Positions 11,791 to 26,700 of a DNA stretch of 64,000 nt are shown here, in pieces. Both the position numbers and the translations under genes were made by a program. Numbering within the stretch: position 1 is the first letter of the stretch; each line of letters opens with the position of its first letter. The notes under the pieces are model-generated. The model was not told the DNA's origin. It saw only the letters and a list, made by a program, of their open reading frames with translations, and made no database searches. This stretch comes from Paroedura picta (Eukaryota > Chordata > Lepidosauria > Squamata > Gekkonidae). The stretch is from NCBI RefSeq assembly GCF_049243985.1, contig NC_135386.1, positions 17,824,202 through 17,888,201 on the forward strand, read 5' to 3'.

Positions 11791-14700
11791 GCGCGCCTGG
11801 ATTTATGAATGGAGCCGCGCAACTGAGCCAAGTTTGAGCCCAGGGGCCCCTTGCAGACCCCCCAAGTTTTAGTCTAGGTGCAGGCTTCCGTGGGCGTGCA
11901 TGCATGCTTCTTCAAGTCGGTCTGAAGCAAGACGACAACGTTTGAGTCTGGTTGCACCTTTAAGACCAGCAAAGCTGTATTATTATTCAAGAAGACAAGA
12001 TCTCAGTGCAGGAACACTTCCTCAAATAGATTTAGGTAGGCCCCTGTTGTGGTCTGAAGCTGTAGACCAGGGGTAGTCAAACTGCAGCCCTCCAGATGTC
12101 CATGGACTACAATTCTGGCAGGGGCTCCTGGGAATTGTAGTCCATGGACATCTCGAGGGCCACAGTTTGACTACCCCTGCTGTAGACCAACGTTGGAGTC
12201 CAGGGGCACCTTGAAGACCAGCCAAGTTTTATTCTGGGTAGAAGCGTACAAAGCGGCTAACAAACCCCCTTTCTCTTCCTCTCCCTGCAACAGGCACCCT
12301 GTGAGTTAGGTGGGGTTGAGAGAGCTCTAAGAGAACTGGTGTGAACAGCTCTAAGAGAAGTGGGAGTGGCCCAAGGTCCCCCAGCTGATTGCACGTGGAG
12401 GAGGGGAGAATCCAACCTGGTTCCGCTGCTCTTAATTCGTACACTACACAGGCTCTCAAAAATAGAAGCAACTCCTTCGACACTTGAAACAACCAGAGAG
12501 AAGCAAAGAAAGTGTGAAAAGCAACAAAAAGTACTGGCCCCAAATGATGCATGGTGGCATTTCCATTGAATCTCCTGCTGAAGGAGATGAACACTTGTTA
12601 AGAAGTTCCCCAAACTTGGCTCGTGTGCTTTAATTTAAACCCCTCCTGGCCTCTGCTCAGCTTCTGGGTCCCTCGTACAGGTCTTTGTTGCTTTAAAACA
12701 CCAGTGCCATAACAAGGGGATGGCTGGGTGATCAAGACAAGAGCTGGGAAATTCAAAGGCAGGGGGAGAGAGACATGACTACCTTAACTTCAAACTTGTA
12801 TCCTGCCATTCTCCCCACAGAGGACTCAAAGCAGCTTACGCTGTTCTTGCTCCTCCATTTTATATTCACAACAGCTCTGCGAGGTAGGTCAGGATGAGAG
12901 CATGTGACTGACCCAAGGTCACCCATCAAACTTCTATGGCAGAGTGGGGATTTGAACTCAAGTCTTCCAGATTCCAGGCCAACGCTCTTAATCACCAAAT
13001 CGTGTTGCTTTCCGTCATGGGATCAGTTGACCTTGTCCTATCCGTTCCTCTTAATGCGCAGAGGACTCCTGCTAACTTTGTGGTAGCAAAATAAATCTGG
13101 ATGGGAGTGTAGTGATGTGTAGAAAGCACAGCGTCATCAGATTTTAAAGTCACACGCTTTTTAACAAGTAGGTGAAACCCAATGCCCTTTTCTCCTGAAC
13201 GTAATGCCTCGGGACGCTGCCCTTTGAAGGGAGGCGTGTATTTACTAGTACGTGTTGTTGTTGTTCTTGTTACAGCACCTTTGTGTGTATGTATATATAT
13301 ATGTGTCTGTTGCAGAGTTGTTACTGCAATGCAGCACCCTTCAGATTTCCATCACAAGCCATGAAATAAGAAAAGCAGGTCAGGTTGAACAAAAACAATA
13401 CAAAAATGAATTAAAACAAACCAATGTGTTACGCAGTACCCTTAAAATTCAAATTTAAAATGGTAGAAAGGAGGGGGTGTGAATTTTGTTTTGGACTGAA
13501 AGCCATCAAACTGAGAACTTAATAAATAAATATAAATATCTCAAGAGTTGATGATCTACAAACAAGATCACAGTAAATTAGAGTGTTTTTCTTGCTTACA
13601 CCAGTGTGGCTTAAGAGCAGGTTTGATTCCCCACCCCTCCTCTACATACAGCCAGCTGAGTGACCTTGGACTAGTTACAGTTCTCTTAAAGCAGTTTTAG
13701 CAGAGCTCTCTCAGCCACGCCTACCTCACAGGGTGTCTGTTGGGGGGAAAGGTATTGGTAAGCTGCTTAGGGACCCCTTTGGGTAGTGAAAAGCAGGGTA
13801 TAAAAACCCAGCGCTACTTCTATCTAATTTTGGCCATCCATATTTCTCACAATATATTATAAATTCCCTGATCCGGAGAGCACAAAATATGTCAGATCTC
13901 AGAAGCGAAGCCAAGTCCAACCCTGGCTAGCATTTGTATGGGAGACCTTCTAAGGAATACCCGTGTTGCTACCGAGGGGCAAGAATGGCAGACCACCTCT
14001 GAACGTCTCATGCCTTGAACACCCTAGAGCAGGGGTAGGCAAACTGCGGCCCTCCAGATGTCCATGGACTACAATTCCCAGGAGCCCCTGCCAGCGAATG
14101 CTGGCAGGGGCTCCTGGGAATTGTAGTCCATGGACATCTGGAGGGCCGCAGTTTGCCTACCCCTGCCCTAGAGTCCCCATACGTCAGCTATGACTTTACG
14201 GCCCTTTCTCCCTCTGCCACATGCTACGTTTCATCAACCAGCAAATCTGATAAGCAAACATCTGCTTTTTGTATTTCACGTTCGTGAATTCTGTTTCAGG
14301 TGGGAAATTATTGTCCGATGATGTGACTCATTACGTTGTCCCCGACTGGAAGGTGGTCCAAGATTACCTGGAAATACTAGAATTCCCTGAGCTGAAGGGG
14401 ATCGTCTTCATGCAAACAGCATGTCAAGCTTTGCAGCATCAAAGAGGCCGCAGGTATCTGGACGCCAAAGGCTGAAAAGCTACTCCCGCATTGCCCTGCT
14501 CATGGGTTTTTCCCCCCGTTGCTTTTGATACTTCCAGAGTTTTCTCTGGAATCAGCCGATGCATTTATTTGTTTTATTTAAAACATTTATTAGCTGCCTT
14601 TCTACCTTGCAGAATTCAAAGGAGCATGCAATGTAAACAAATCGGCCATGATAAAGAAACACGTAAAAGATCACAATTTAAAATCTCTGGATTGCCAGTA

Positions 14701-17700
14701 AATGAAAACTAGTCAAATACAGTCCAGATAACACCATCTGCAGTTGCCTCCCGAAGACAGAAAATGAGGGGGCCAGGAACACGTCCTTGGGGGGGGGGGT
14801 TGGTTCAGTAATCAAGGGGCTGCCACCAAAAAGGCCCTGTCTTGCGTACCAGCCAAAGGAACTTCTTTAATTGGTGGGAGAGTCAGGAAGTCCTCCCCTT
14901 GTTATCTTAATTCCCTGGCATTAATGTATGGGAGAAAATGGCCTAAGCCGTACAAGGCCTCAAAGGACAAAAACCACACCTTGAATTGGACTTGGGAGCA
15001 GATCCATAGCCCATGTAACTGCAGAGTCACTCAAATTTAGATGACTGAACTGGACAAAACCATTAAGCAATTACCTTTTTGCCTTGCTTGGGGTTCCTGT
15101 TTGCTTTTAGGCCCATGAATCAGACCTCTTGCTACACATCTGATGCTCAGTCCTTGCAGTCTGCATGAGCCAACTCTGTTCAGTTGTTGCTACAACTACA
15201 TGTGCGTCAGGCCACGGAATAATATTTGAAGGTGAAATAACGATTGGTATTCTCAAGCCTTCTTGGAACAGAAAGAGAACACATTTTTGTGTGAATAAAC
15301 ATGGTTCAAGATACTTGTGGGGGTTTTTTAGGCTGGTTTGTTTACAGCTTCATGGTTAATGCCAAGAAATGCACAGAAACAAACTGTAAAAGGCATTGCT
15401 AACCGGTTCCTTTTTTAGACGTCCAAAAGGTTAATAGCATACTGCAGTAACTCCCCACCAACACTGGTATGGCAAATGGCCCCCGGAACCCAAAGGTTAA
15501 TCAGGGATTTCTTTAGCTGACATTAATTATAGCATCACTGTCTGTGAATACATTTCAGAGGTAACAGTAGTCTTTGAATCCCTTGCTATCAGAAGCTGAG
15601 TTAATATGAATCCTTAATAGGAGGCTGAACCAAGCCGAAGTGCACACCCCTAATTCCTTAATGCTGTCCTGCTAGTTTCATTTTTTTAAAAAACACACCA
15701 TAGGCCTCTCCTCTAATTGAGATAAGGAGTTCTTGTGGGTGTCTGTACATCTTGCCTAGAACGAGACTTTTCAGGGCTGGCGTTGGTAGCCCCAGACTGA
15801 GAGATTCCTGGAGATTTGGGGGTAGTGCCTGGGGGAAACTGGGACCTCTTTGGGGTACAGTGCCATAAAGTTGACCCTCCAAAGTATCCACTTTCTCCAG
15901 GAGAACCGATTTCTGTAGTCTGGGGATGAGCTGTAATTCAGGGAGATCACCGGGCCCCGCCCAGGAGCTGGAATCCCTGCTTAGAACAGTCTAGACCAGG
16001 GGTAGTCAAACTGCGGCCCTCCAGATGTCCATGGACTACAATTCCCATGAGCCCCTGCCAGCATTCGTGAATGCTGGCAGGGGCTCATGGGAATTGTAGT
16101 CCATGGACATCTGGAGGGCCGCAGTTTGACTACCCCTGGTCTAGATTTAAGAGCCTTTTAAGCTCGTTCCACTGAAGGGACACAGTCCAGCCCTTTTCCC
16201 TGCGTAGCTTTAGTGAAGTCTGAAGTTAGAGACTGTAAAACTGCAACAGGCAAGCAATGCAACCTCAGTGGCTCTGTTTGACAGAACTACTCTAGTAGCA
16301 GAACCGTGGACTGCATTCCTTGGGGCATGACAATAGGAAGCAATGGATTTAGTACAGATTTTTTCAAAACTTTTTAATTGCATGAAGATATATCAAGATG
16401 GGCACCCATGAAAGTCTGTCTGGAGCAGGAGAACAGGGCAGGAATCCAGGAGCAACTTAAAAGACCAACAAAATTTAAGTGACTCGCGAAAGCTCTTCCT
16501 CTGCCACCAATGTTGCTTGTCTTTAAGGTGCTACTGGATTCTCACTCTTCTCTACTTTCATTTCCGGTATTTAGATAGACTATATGCATGTCTAAAGGGC
16601 CATGTGATTGCTTAAAGACTTACTCTCTCTTTTTTGTGGTATAAATTTTTGCGAACCAGCGACTGCTTTGTCTGGTGTGTGGGCTCTGCCACCGTAAGCC
16701 GGTTAGCCTTCAGAGTATCACAGGACCCTTCAGCGGTTTTCTTTCTGGCCTCAACGCTCCGTTTGTCCCGTTTCATTCCCAGGCAGTACAACAAGCTGCG
16801 CAACCTGCTGAGGGATGCCCGTCACGACTGCATCATGTTTTACAATGAATTCCAAATGCTTTCTTATTTGTCGAGAGAAAGAGGAGAGTCTTTGGAGAAG
16901 TGGCAGACAAGGTACGAGTTCAGAATGTTGTGCTGGCAGCAGAAAATTCCAGTGAAACCTGCAGTCAGGGCAAGAGACGTCCAGAAATGGTTTGGCCACT
17001 GCCTGCCTCTGTGTCACAACCCCGGAATTCTTGGTGGGCTCCCACCCACATGCTAACCAAGGATGACCCTGCTTAGCTTCTGAGAGCTGATGAGATCGAG
17101 CTAGTCTGAGCCACCCAGGCCAAGGTTAAGTAGATCTTGACCACACAGATGAATTATACGTAACCCAGGGACAAAAGGCAATAGATCAGGGGTAGTCAAA
17201 CTGAGGCCCTCCAGATGTCCATGGACTACAATTCCCAGGAGCCCCCTGCCAGCATTCGCTGGCAGGGGGCTCCTGGGAATTGTAGTACATGGACATCTGG
17301 AGGGCCGCAGTTTGACTACCCCTGCAATAGATGCTTTGATGGAGGAAAGCAATGTCAAGTTTCAGCCAACTTATGGCGGGGGCTGGAGGGCTTTCCAGGC
17401 AAGAGACTGTGTCTGTGTATAGCAACTTCTGTGGTGGGTCTTCCGTCCTAACTGTGGCCCACCCTGCTTAGCTTCCAAGATCTGATGGGATCAGGCTGGC
17501 CTGGGCTGTCCAGGTTAGAGCAATGAGCTCTCGTGAATTCAACTACAATCCGGGCCTTCTAGCTGCTTAAGCGCGCCTGTTTGTTGTTAGGACTCTACCC
17601 GTGCTGAGAACACTTAGCAGGAAAGAGAAGGTTCCAGTACTTGTGAATGCTTGCTCTCCTAGGAGTATCTACAATGCCTCGGTGTGGTATTACAATCACT

Positions 17701-20700
17701 TCTCGGGTCAGATGCCCATTGTGATGGTGACGGATGACGAAGCGTCCATCCAGCAACTGGGTAGCGAAACGGAAGGCGTCTTCGTCATTTCGTTCAAGGT
17801 AACCTTCAAGGCCGCTTTTTAATGGCAACGGCAAACCCCACCCGGTCTCTCCTCTCCTTCAAGGCTGCCTACAGCAGCGTCTTTCTGCTTCTTCTTCTGG
17901 ACAGAGCCATGCGGGAACGGTGCTGACCAAACCTCTCCCTAGTAAATCTCCTTTATTTGTCCGCACAGAACTACTTGGACAACTTTTGGCCGGACTTAAA
18001 GGCGGCTCACGAGCTTCTCGATTCCATACTGCAGTCGCGGCGTGAACGGGAGAGCGAAAGCCAAGAGCACAGTGGGAAAGAGTACCCAGAACACTTGCCC
18101 TTGGAATCCCTGGAAGCTGGGATCAAATCGGGAAGATACATACAGGTGATGATGTTTATGGTGCATGTGCAGAAAGATCCAAGGCTGCCCTCAAGGGGCT
18201 GGGAATATTTCACAGAATCTCCCAGCCTGACACAGTATTGACTTGCAAGTGAGCAATTATTGCAGAAAAAGAGATGAGGAAGAAGAGTTGGCTTTTATAC
18301 CCTGCTTTTCTCTGCCCAAAGGAGTCTCAAAGCGGCTTACAATTGCCTTTCCTACCCCTCCGCACAACAGGCACCCTGTGCAGGGAGGAGGGGGGCTGAG
18401 AGAGCTCTGAGAGAACTGGGACTGGCCTAAGGTCAGTCAGCTTCTGGAGGAGGCGTGTGGAATCCAGCCCAGTTCCTCAGATGAGAAGCCTAACCCTTAA
18501 TCATGACACTAAGCTGGCTCTCAAGAAGAATTTATACCCTATTCTTTTTTACCATACAGAGTTTCAAAATGGCTTACCTTTCTTTCCTTTCCCCTCAACA
18601 GGCACCCTGTGAGGCAGCTAGAGATCTGAGAGAACTGTGATTGGCCAAAGGGCCCCTAACAGCCCTCATGTGTCTAAAAGTGGCTTACAACCACCTTCCC
18701 CTCCTCTCTGCACAACACGCACCTTGTGAGGTCAATGGGGCTGAGAGAGTTGAGAGAGAACCAGGGTGACTGCCCCAAGGTCACCCCACATGCTTCCTGG
18801 GGAGGAGTGGGAATCAAACCCACTTGTCCAGACCAGAGTCCACTGCTCTTAGCCGCTGGCTTGCTTTCAACATCACTAAGATTTTTGAACCACCCAGTGA
18901 GACTGTATCAGGGTAGACGTACTTGCCATGTAAGAGAAAAGCAGATCCAGAAAATGTACACATGGCCTCAGTAATAAATGCAGTATAGTTAGGCTTGCCA
19001 CTGAAACAGAAGAAAGTGGGGTGGCTTCTTCTGCAGGCAGGTAGTCAGAAGCAAGAAAGCCCAGAGAACGCTGGATATCCAAAGGACGGCTGAGACCTCC
19101 CTCTGCCTTTGTCCTATAAGTACTCAAAGCACTAACAATTGGAGGGGGAACCGTAATGGTGGAAGAACAGTGTCACTGTTCCTGTGGATAAGATCTTCCA
19201 CGTTCCTATCAATATCATGCCTCTTGTTGGCCTTGAGAACGTAAAAATGGACGTTCTGTCTGCGGGAAAAGATAAAATGTGGAAGCCCTTGGCGGGAAAG
19301 TCCCCAGCGGCCTTTAGAGGTAATTGCCAGAGAGATGGAAAGTGAAAGCCTTCGGGTGGGAGGTCCGGCTCCCCCAAGCTCCAGGGCGGGAAATGAACAG
19401 AGGCCGCCTCTGTGTGCCTTGAAGTCCCGTCATTCTAATGCTAATCTGCCACAGGGAGTCCTGAATGTCAACAAGCATCGGGCGCAAGTGGAGGCGTTTG
19501 TGCGACTGCAAGGAGCCAGCCACAAAGAGCGAGGTGAGGACAAAGGCATCTGGCTCCGAGGGTCAAGAAGGGTTTGGGGAGGGCTTCTGCTGTAGAAAGG
19601 ACAATCCGCCCCTAAGATTCCCCAAAAAAACTTGTTATTGAGGACTGGCTGCAGCCCAATGGCAGAGCTTGGCAAACAGGAGGTCCCAGGTTGAGTCCTC
19701 AGCATCTCTAGGCTAAAGGATCAGGCAGGAGGGGATGGGAAAGACCTCAGTGGCTCAGTCTCTGCTTCGTATGCAGGAAGTCCCCAGTTCAATCCCCGTA
19801 ATCTCCAGATAAAAGGACCAGGCAGGAGGGGATGTGAAGCAGGTGATCTGAGCTTGAGACCTTGGAATAGAAGCATAGAATCAGAATTGGAAGGGACCTC
19901 CTGGGCCATCTAGTCCAACCCCCTGAACTATGCAGGACACTCACAACCTTATCACTCATCCACTGTAACCTGCCGCCCCCTTGAAGGAGTCCCACTGCCC
20001 TCTGGAGTGAGCCATTTTGGTATCGGCAGACTAAAACAGCTTCCTTCTCTGGCTTCCGTGGTCCGTCATTTGTATCTGAACCTAAGTAATTGGAGGCACT
20101 GGCAGGGCGAATTGGAAGTCTCATCATGATGTAAGAAAAGCGTTGCTGGAGATGACCAATTTTTCACAGCTGCCAGCCAGGTGTCAACTGACAGAGCACA
20201 TGGGTATTCCCTTGATGCTGACAGCTAGTGCTGCTATTCAGAGGCTAACCATCTCTGAATATTCAGGTTACCTCCTGCATTTTTGTGCAGTTGCCCTTCT
20301 CATGTGCATTTTCCCTCCTGAGACCTCCATCTCACATCTGCCCACAGCACTCATTTTTGTGTGCGTGTGGGAAAGCAGCACGAGCCAGATGTTGAGATCA
20401 TCACCAAGGAAGGAGATCTGAATCCAGGCCCAGCCTTGCCGCAGCTCAGTCGTTCTTTCTCTGGAATGCAGATCTCAGAACCGACGTCCTGATCCACGGC
20501 ACCAAAGCTCGCAACAGGGCGATCCACGGCGATGTGGTGGCTGTGGAGTTGCTGCCCCAGAACGAATGGAAGGGACGGACATCTGCCCTCTGCGAGAACG
20601 AGACGGAAGAAAAGGCCGCGGGGGAGGCTTACAGCGAGCCTGTGCCGACAGGTAAGGGGGCGCGGCACAATGGCAGAGGACCAGCTTGGCACGTGGAAGC

Positions 20701-23700
20701 TCTGTGAATTCCGTATTCCCATGGAAGAATCAGGCAGTGGGCTGTGGGACCTGTTTTGCCGCAGAGTTCATGCATCGACTCTCCGTCGTGATGGCTTTGC
20801 ACCTCCTTCCCAGCCCCTGATGTCTCTAACCAGCCTTCTTTCCCTGCGAAGGTCGAGTTGTTGGCATCATGCAGAAGAACTGGCGGGACTACGTGGTCAC
20901 TTTTCCCGCCAGAGAAGAGATCCAGTCTCATGGCAAAGCTACGCAGAAGATCCTCGTGACCCCTTGGGATTACAGGATTCCCAAGATCCGGATCAGCACG
21001 CAGCAAGCCGAGGCCCTCCAGGTAAAGCGTTTGCTTGGTGCGCGGCCTCGTTCCAGCTTCCGTGTGCCAGCGTTCTGAGGCGTGAATGCGGTCTTTCCTG
21101 CAGGACTTCCGGGTCATTGTGCGAATCGATTCGTGGGAGTCGACGTCCGTGTACCCAAACGGACATTTTGTGCGGGTCTTAGGACGGATAGGGGACCTCG
21201 AAGGAGAAGTTCAAACCATCCTGGTGGAAAACAGCATTTCTGTCAGCCCGTTCTCTGAAGCACAGGTTGGTCTGCCTCGTTATCTTCCTTTTAACGCTTT
21301 GCTGAGTGTTATTACAGAAGAGTTCTCAGTGGTAGGACAATGAGGGCAGCTGGTACAGCGAAGATCAGCTGCATAAAGTCAAGGTGACTCCCAGGCAAAG
21401 ACAGCCCCGTTGAGCTCAATTTTCCGTTCTTTGCAAATGGTACAAATGCATTTCTATTCAATTCCTGTTCTGCAAAATGTATTCCGTGAGCACTGGAGTC
21501 ATGGACGGGGCAAAAGGCTCCACGTAGCACAGAAGGAAAACTGAACTCCCATTGGCATTCGCAAATCACTTGCCTGCATGCTTATAGATTTATCTTGTAA
21601 GTCCCCAAGAGCTAGGAACTTGGGAGGGGGGGGGAGTTAAAGGAAAACTTGAAACTGTCAGGATGCTGAAGTCTGGACCCAGCACCCAATTCCACATCAT
21701 CTAGGTGGCACCATAGAATTGTGCCACACACAAGGCTGTGGAGGGCGTGGCTTTCACATTCGCTTCCGTTTCCTTAGATGTGCGAGATGCCAGTCGTGCT
21801 CCCAGAGGAGCCCTGGAAAGTGAGTCCCGAAGAGGAGCTGAAACGCATCGATCTCAGAGAGACGCATTTAGTGTTCAGCATCGATCCAAAAGGCTGCGAA
21901 GATGTGGACGACGCGCTGTCCATCAGAACTCTGCCCAATGGAAACCTGGAACTCGGTGTCCACATTGCAGATGTAACTCATTTTGTGGCTGCAAACTCCT
22001 ACACCGATCTTGAGGCAAGAGCTCGGTGAGTAGATTCTTAGTACAGAGGAGATGTCCTTCCCGTGAGGAGCGCCAATTGACAGAAACGTCACTTGTGAAG
22101 GATGGGAACTCAATGGCAAGAGTAGAGCTCAATGGCAAACCAGCAATTAGGGCAGACTTTTCAAGAACAGAAAGATCCGCTGTGTGTTGTGCTCCAAATG
22201 AATTACAGAATCACAGAATCATAAGAGTTGGAAGGGGCCATGCAGGCCATCTAGTCCAACCCCTTGATCAATGCAGGATCAGCCCTAAGCATCCTAAAGC
22301 ATCCAAGAAAAGGGTGTATCCAACCTTTGCTTGAAGACTGCCAGTGAGGGGGAGCTCACCACCTCCTTAGGCAGCCTATTCCACTGCTGAACTACTCTGA
22401 CTGTGAACATTGTTTTCCTGATATCTAGCCTATATCGTTGTACTTGAAGTTTAAACCCATTACTGTGTGTCCTCTCCTTATGATAACTCCTTATATGACT
22501 ATTTAACTGTATAATGCTTTCGTCTTGAAGGGAAACGATATCTGGCCCAGTAATCACAATTAAATCTCACCACCTCCTACGGTGCATTTCCAAGTCAGCT
22601 TGTGTGCCTAGGATTGCAGTCTTAACAAGGAAGTGGTCTTGCTTAGCGTCCCTGCATGTCAACAGAAATCTCTCATTTCCTAGTCATAATTCTGCTATGG
22701 CTGTGAGCCTTAGGACCAAAAGTTTATGATTTGAAGTTGTAGAAACCAAGAAGTTTGAACAGTTACTCTAAGGAGGTAGTGTGCACAACTGTTCATGAAA
22801 TACATTTAAACTACCGATGCCTCTCTTTTGTTTGTGATTTATATCATTATTTAAGGCAATTTGATAGGAATGAGGCCAGCTTGGCTTTAGCACCCACATG
22901 CTTAGGAATGTCAGCAGTTTCTTTTAAGTGATTTGTGTTAGAACAGCTGTTCCAATATGCTATAGAAATCTGGTAGAAGAAACCCACAGGTGGTCATTTA
23001 GTAACCTGTATGGATAATTATGTACATAAATGTACATGACTGGATACTTTCACAAGAACCATACGAATTGCGTGACAGAATCTACTAAGTGTTTCAGAAG
23101 GAAAATATTTTGTCGTAACAGTGAGCCAGTATATTTAAAAGCGCTGAATTACCTGCATTGTTAACTTTATATTTGTGCTGGTGTTTGGTCAATGCGTGAG
23201 TTGTGTTATTTCTCATTGGGAGTCACCACCTTCAGCTGGATGTAGAACGGTCATAACTCTGTATCGGATCACACTGTTCCTTATGCCTGAATTCACAGGG
23301 GATACTCTTATAAAGGCCTCTATTCCATATACTACAATTAATAGCTCTTGCCAGTGGGAAATGGCTCATTGCAAATTATTTGAATTTGTAAAACGCTTCA
23401 GTGCAAGAAAATTATTAATATATCTTTTGCCCCATTCTTAGGGCCACCACGTACTACTTAGCTGACCGTCGCTATGACATGTTACCTGCTGTCCTCAGTG
23501 CCAATTTATGTTCTCTTCTTAGCCTCGTTGACAGGTGAGTTTGACAAGGCCTGTTTCGTGGATTGCGTTCCTTTCCAAAGAATTAGTGGGGGGGCGGAGG
23601 ATTAAAATAAGGAGTCTAGGAATATGGGACGAAGACCATGTATGTTTTGTGGTGAAAAGTGCCATCAAGTAAAAGCCATAGTCATGGGAGACTGATGATG

Positions 23701-26700
23701 GTGGAAAGAGCTGTCAAGCTGCAGCAGATTGTGGTGGCCCCGTGGTTTTTCCAAGGGAAGAGACGTTCAGCGGTGGCTGGCCATAGCCTGCCCCTTCCTT
23801 AGATGACCCCGCTTACTTCTGAGCCTGGGCCATTCTTCAGTGAAAAACTAGCAGGGCTCCCTGGCTTGTGGCCACCCAGCGGTCCATGCAGGAGGTCACT
23901 TTCCCTCGGCCCATGAAGAGGTAGGCGTTCTGCTGTCCACCCCTGTTGTTGTATGTATCAAAGTGAATTTTAACGGTGAGAAGAAACAAGGTTCTCTTTT
24001 TAGAAATGTCTCGGTGTTTATCCAGCGGAGTAAAGCTGCTGCTTTTCTGTCCAAGGTACGCTGTCAGCGTCATGTGGGAGCTCGATAAAACCTCCTATGA
24101 AATAAAGAAGTGCTGGTACACCAGGAGCATTCTCTGCTCTTCTTACAAGCTCTTCTACGAGGCAGCCCAGGCGCTGTTAGACGGGGACCTGACAGCCGCA
24201 GCCGAAATCCCAGAGCTCCAAGAACTCGACGAAAACACACGGAAGCAAAAGCTGGACGAACTGGTCTGGGCGATCGGGAAGCTGACCGACATCGCCCGCT
24301 GCGTCCGAGCGAAGAGAGACAGCTGTGGTGCTCTGGAGCTGGAGGGGGTCGAGGTCCGGGTGCAGCTTGACGACAAGAAGAACATAGACGACCTCATCCC
24401 CCGGCAGCCCTTGGAGGTGCACGAGACGATAGCCGAGTGCATGATCCTCGCCAACCACTGGGTGGCCAAGAAGATCTGGGAGAGCTTCCCCTACCAAGCT
24501 CTCTTGCGCCAGCATCCGCCGCCACGGCAGGAGTTCTTCGCAGAGCTCCGAGAATGTGCTAGCACAAAGGGCTTCACAGTAGACACACAGTAAGTACAGC
24601 GGGCACTCTTAAGCCAAGGCGTGCTCCCGCACAACTGTGCTTTTGCAGCAGTACTCCATGTGAATTGCATTGTCTGCACAATGGGCACGTTCTTCGTATG
24701 GCGTGTGTGCCGGGTAGCCAGGAGCTCCTAAGACTGTCTGGCTGCCAGGCAAGGGACGTTGGGGGCAGTTTGCCATTGCCTGTCTCCGTGTCGCAGCCCT
24801 GGTGTTCCTTGTAGGTCGCCTTTCCTAGGGCTAGCCTGGGCTGACCCTGCTTCGTTCTCAAGGTCTCTTATGTAAAAGCTTCAAGGCCACCTGGGGGGTG
24901 TTGCCTAAGAAAGGCAGATGCAACACACTCATGCCCTGTGGAGAAGTACCCCCTGGCTGGATGTTTTCGAGGGTAATCAGTCTCATTTGATTTCTGGTAG
25001 GTCTAACAAGGCACTGGCAGACTCCCTGGACAGAGCCGTTGACCCCTCCGACCCCCTTGTGAACAAGCTGCTGCGTTCTATGGCCACGCAGGCCATGTCC
25101 AACGCCCTCTACTTCTCCACAGGCTCTCATCCCGAAGAAGAGTTCACCCACTACGGTACCAGCTCTGATTTGCCAGGCTGTGCTTTTAAACAGCTTCTCC
25201 TTCGGCACTCGCTTCCTTTCAGGGCAGTTCCTGTTTTGGCACGGAAGTCTGTTTTCATTTCTTTTTAAAAGAGGGACTCCAAATCCAGTAGTTATTGGGG
25301 AGGCAGGGGACTGGGCAGACACAGAAATACAAGAGTTTATTTCTATAAAAGGTTTCAGAGTATGTCAGGATAATTCCAGATGCAGTGCATTCAGATATTG
25401 ATAAGGCCGTACAGCCCACAATTTAGAGGAGCTGGCCGTTTATTTCTCACACATTTCCATGCACCTCTTTTAGTCGTAAACAAGGGGGCGGAGGGGCCGT
25501 TATTGCTGGCCACCGATTAGCCTCCAAGAGACTGGCAGGCACACTGCAGGGGCTTCAGTTTTGTGTATCTCCCTCAGGCCTTGCCCTGGATAAATACACC
25601 CACTTCACTTCACCCATTCGAAGATACGCCGACATCATAGTCCACCGGCTGCTGTTGGCAGCCACTTCCAAAGAGGACAGAGCGGGCTCCAAGGAGAACT
25701 TGTTTGCCAACAAAGAACTGGAAGAGCTGTGCGGTCACATCAACAACAGAAACAGGGTAAAGCGGACCAGCAGCTTTCTCAAACTCTTTGTGGGAATGGA
25801 GGGTTTTCAATCTTAATGAAAGATCAGAGCTAACCTAGCTTATTGAGAGAACTAGCATGGCGCAGTGATTAAAGAGCAGGGGACTCATCTGGAGAACCAG
25901 GTTTGAATCCCACCACTCCTCCACATTTAGCCAGCAGCATGATCTTGGGCCAGCCAGTTATCTCAGAGCTCTCTCAGCCTCACTTACTTCACTGGGTGTC
26001 TGTTGTGGAGGGAGGAAAGGAAAAGGAAGAGAAATGTGATTTGTAAGGTGTTTGGGACTCCTTCAGAGTAGTGAAAACCTGGGTATAAAAACCCAACACT
26101 TACCGTGTATGTCTTCTAGAACGGGCACTTCAGTCTGCAGTGGTCTTAATTTCAATAACATTTATAATATTTGCACCTGCGTCCCATTCTAAAAACTACT
26201 ATACTTAATCCCTCGCCAGAAATGAACAAACACAAAGCAATTCTGCCATAGTGGAAAGAACTGAGAACTGGGAATTGGCTGCCGCTTGAGATTGTTTTCT
26301 TAGTTTGGGGAGGTTAAGATCTCGGGACAAGCGGCGTGATCTCGCCTGAATGGCTTTTTCTGCACAGGCTGCCCAGCGGGCTCAGAAGCAGTCGACGGAG
26401 CTTTTCCAGTGCATGTACTTCAAGGACAAGGACCCGGAAGACGATGAGCATTGCACCGCTAACGGGGTTATCTACTCCATCAGGACCAACGGGGTGCTCG
26501 TCTTTGTGCCCAGGTAAGTCAGCTCATTACCCAAATTGGCTTGTTCACCAGGTGTGCCAATACCCAATGAAGGACGCAACAGGGAGATTTCAGAAGCAGA
26601 CAGAACTTTATTGTGATAAAGAGGAGCTCGGTAGCAACCGCACAAGATTTCCACTAGTACAGAATTCGCAATCACCTTTTAGACCATATGAGAAGCAACT

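Noticed and set aside
11282-11905. 207-codon minus-strand frame opposite DIS3L exon 1
   Set aside because: Shadow of a CpG island; Ala/Arg/Pro-rich without domain similarity.
20532-21182. 216-codon frame overlapping DIS3L exons 7-9
   Set aside because: Wrong frame for DIS3L across those exons and runs through introns; a shadow of coding composition.
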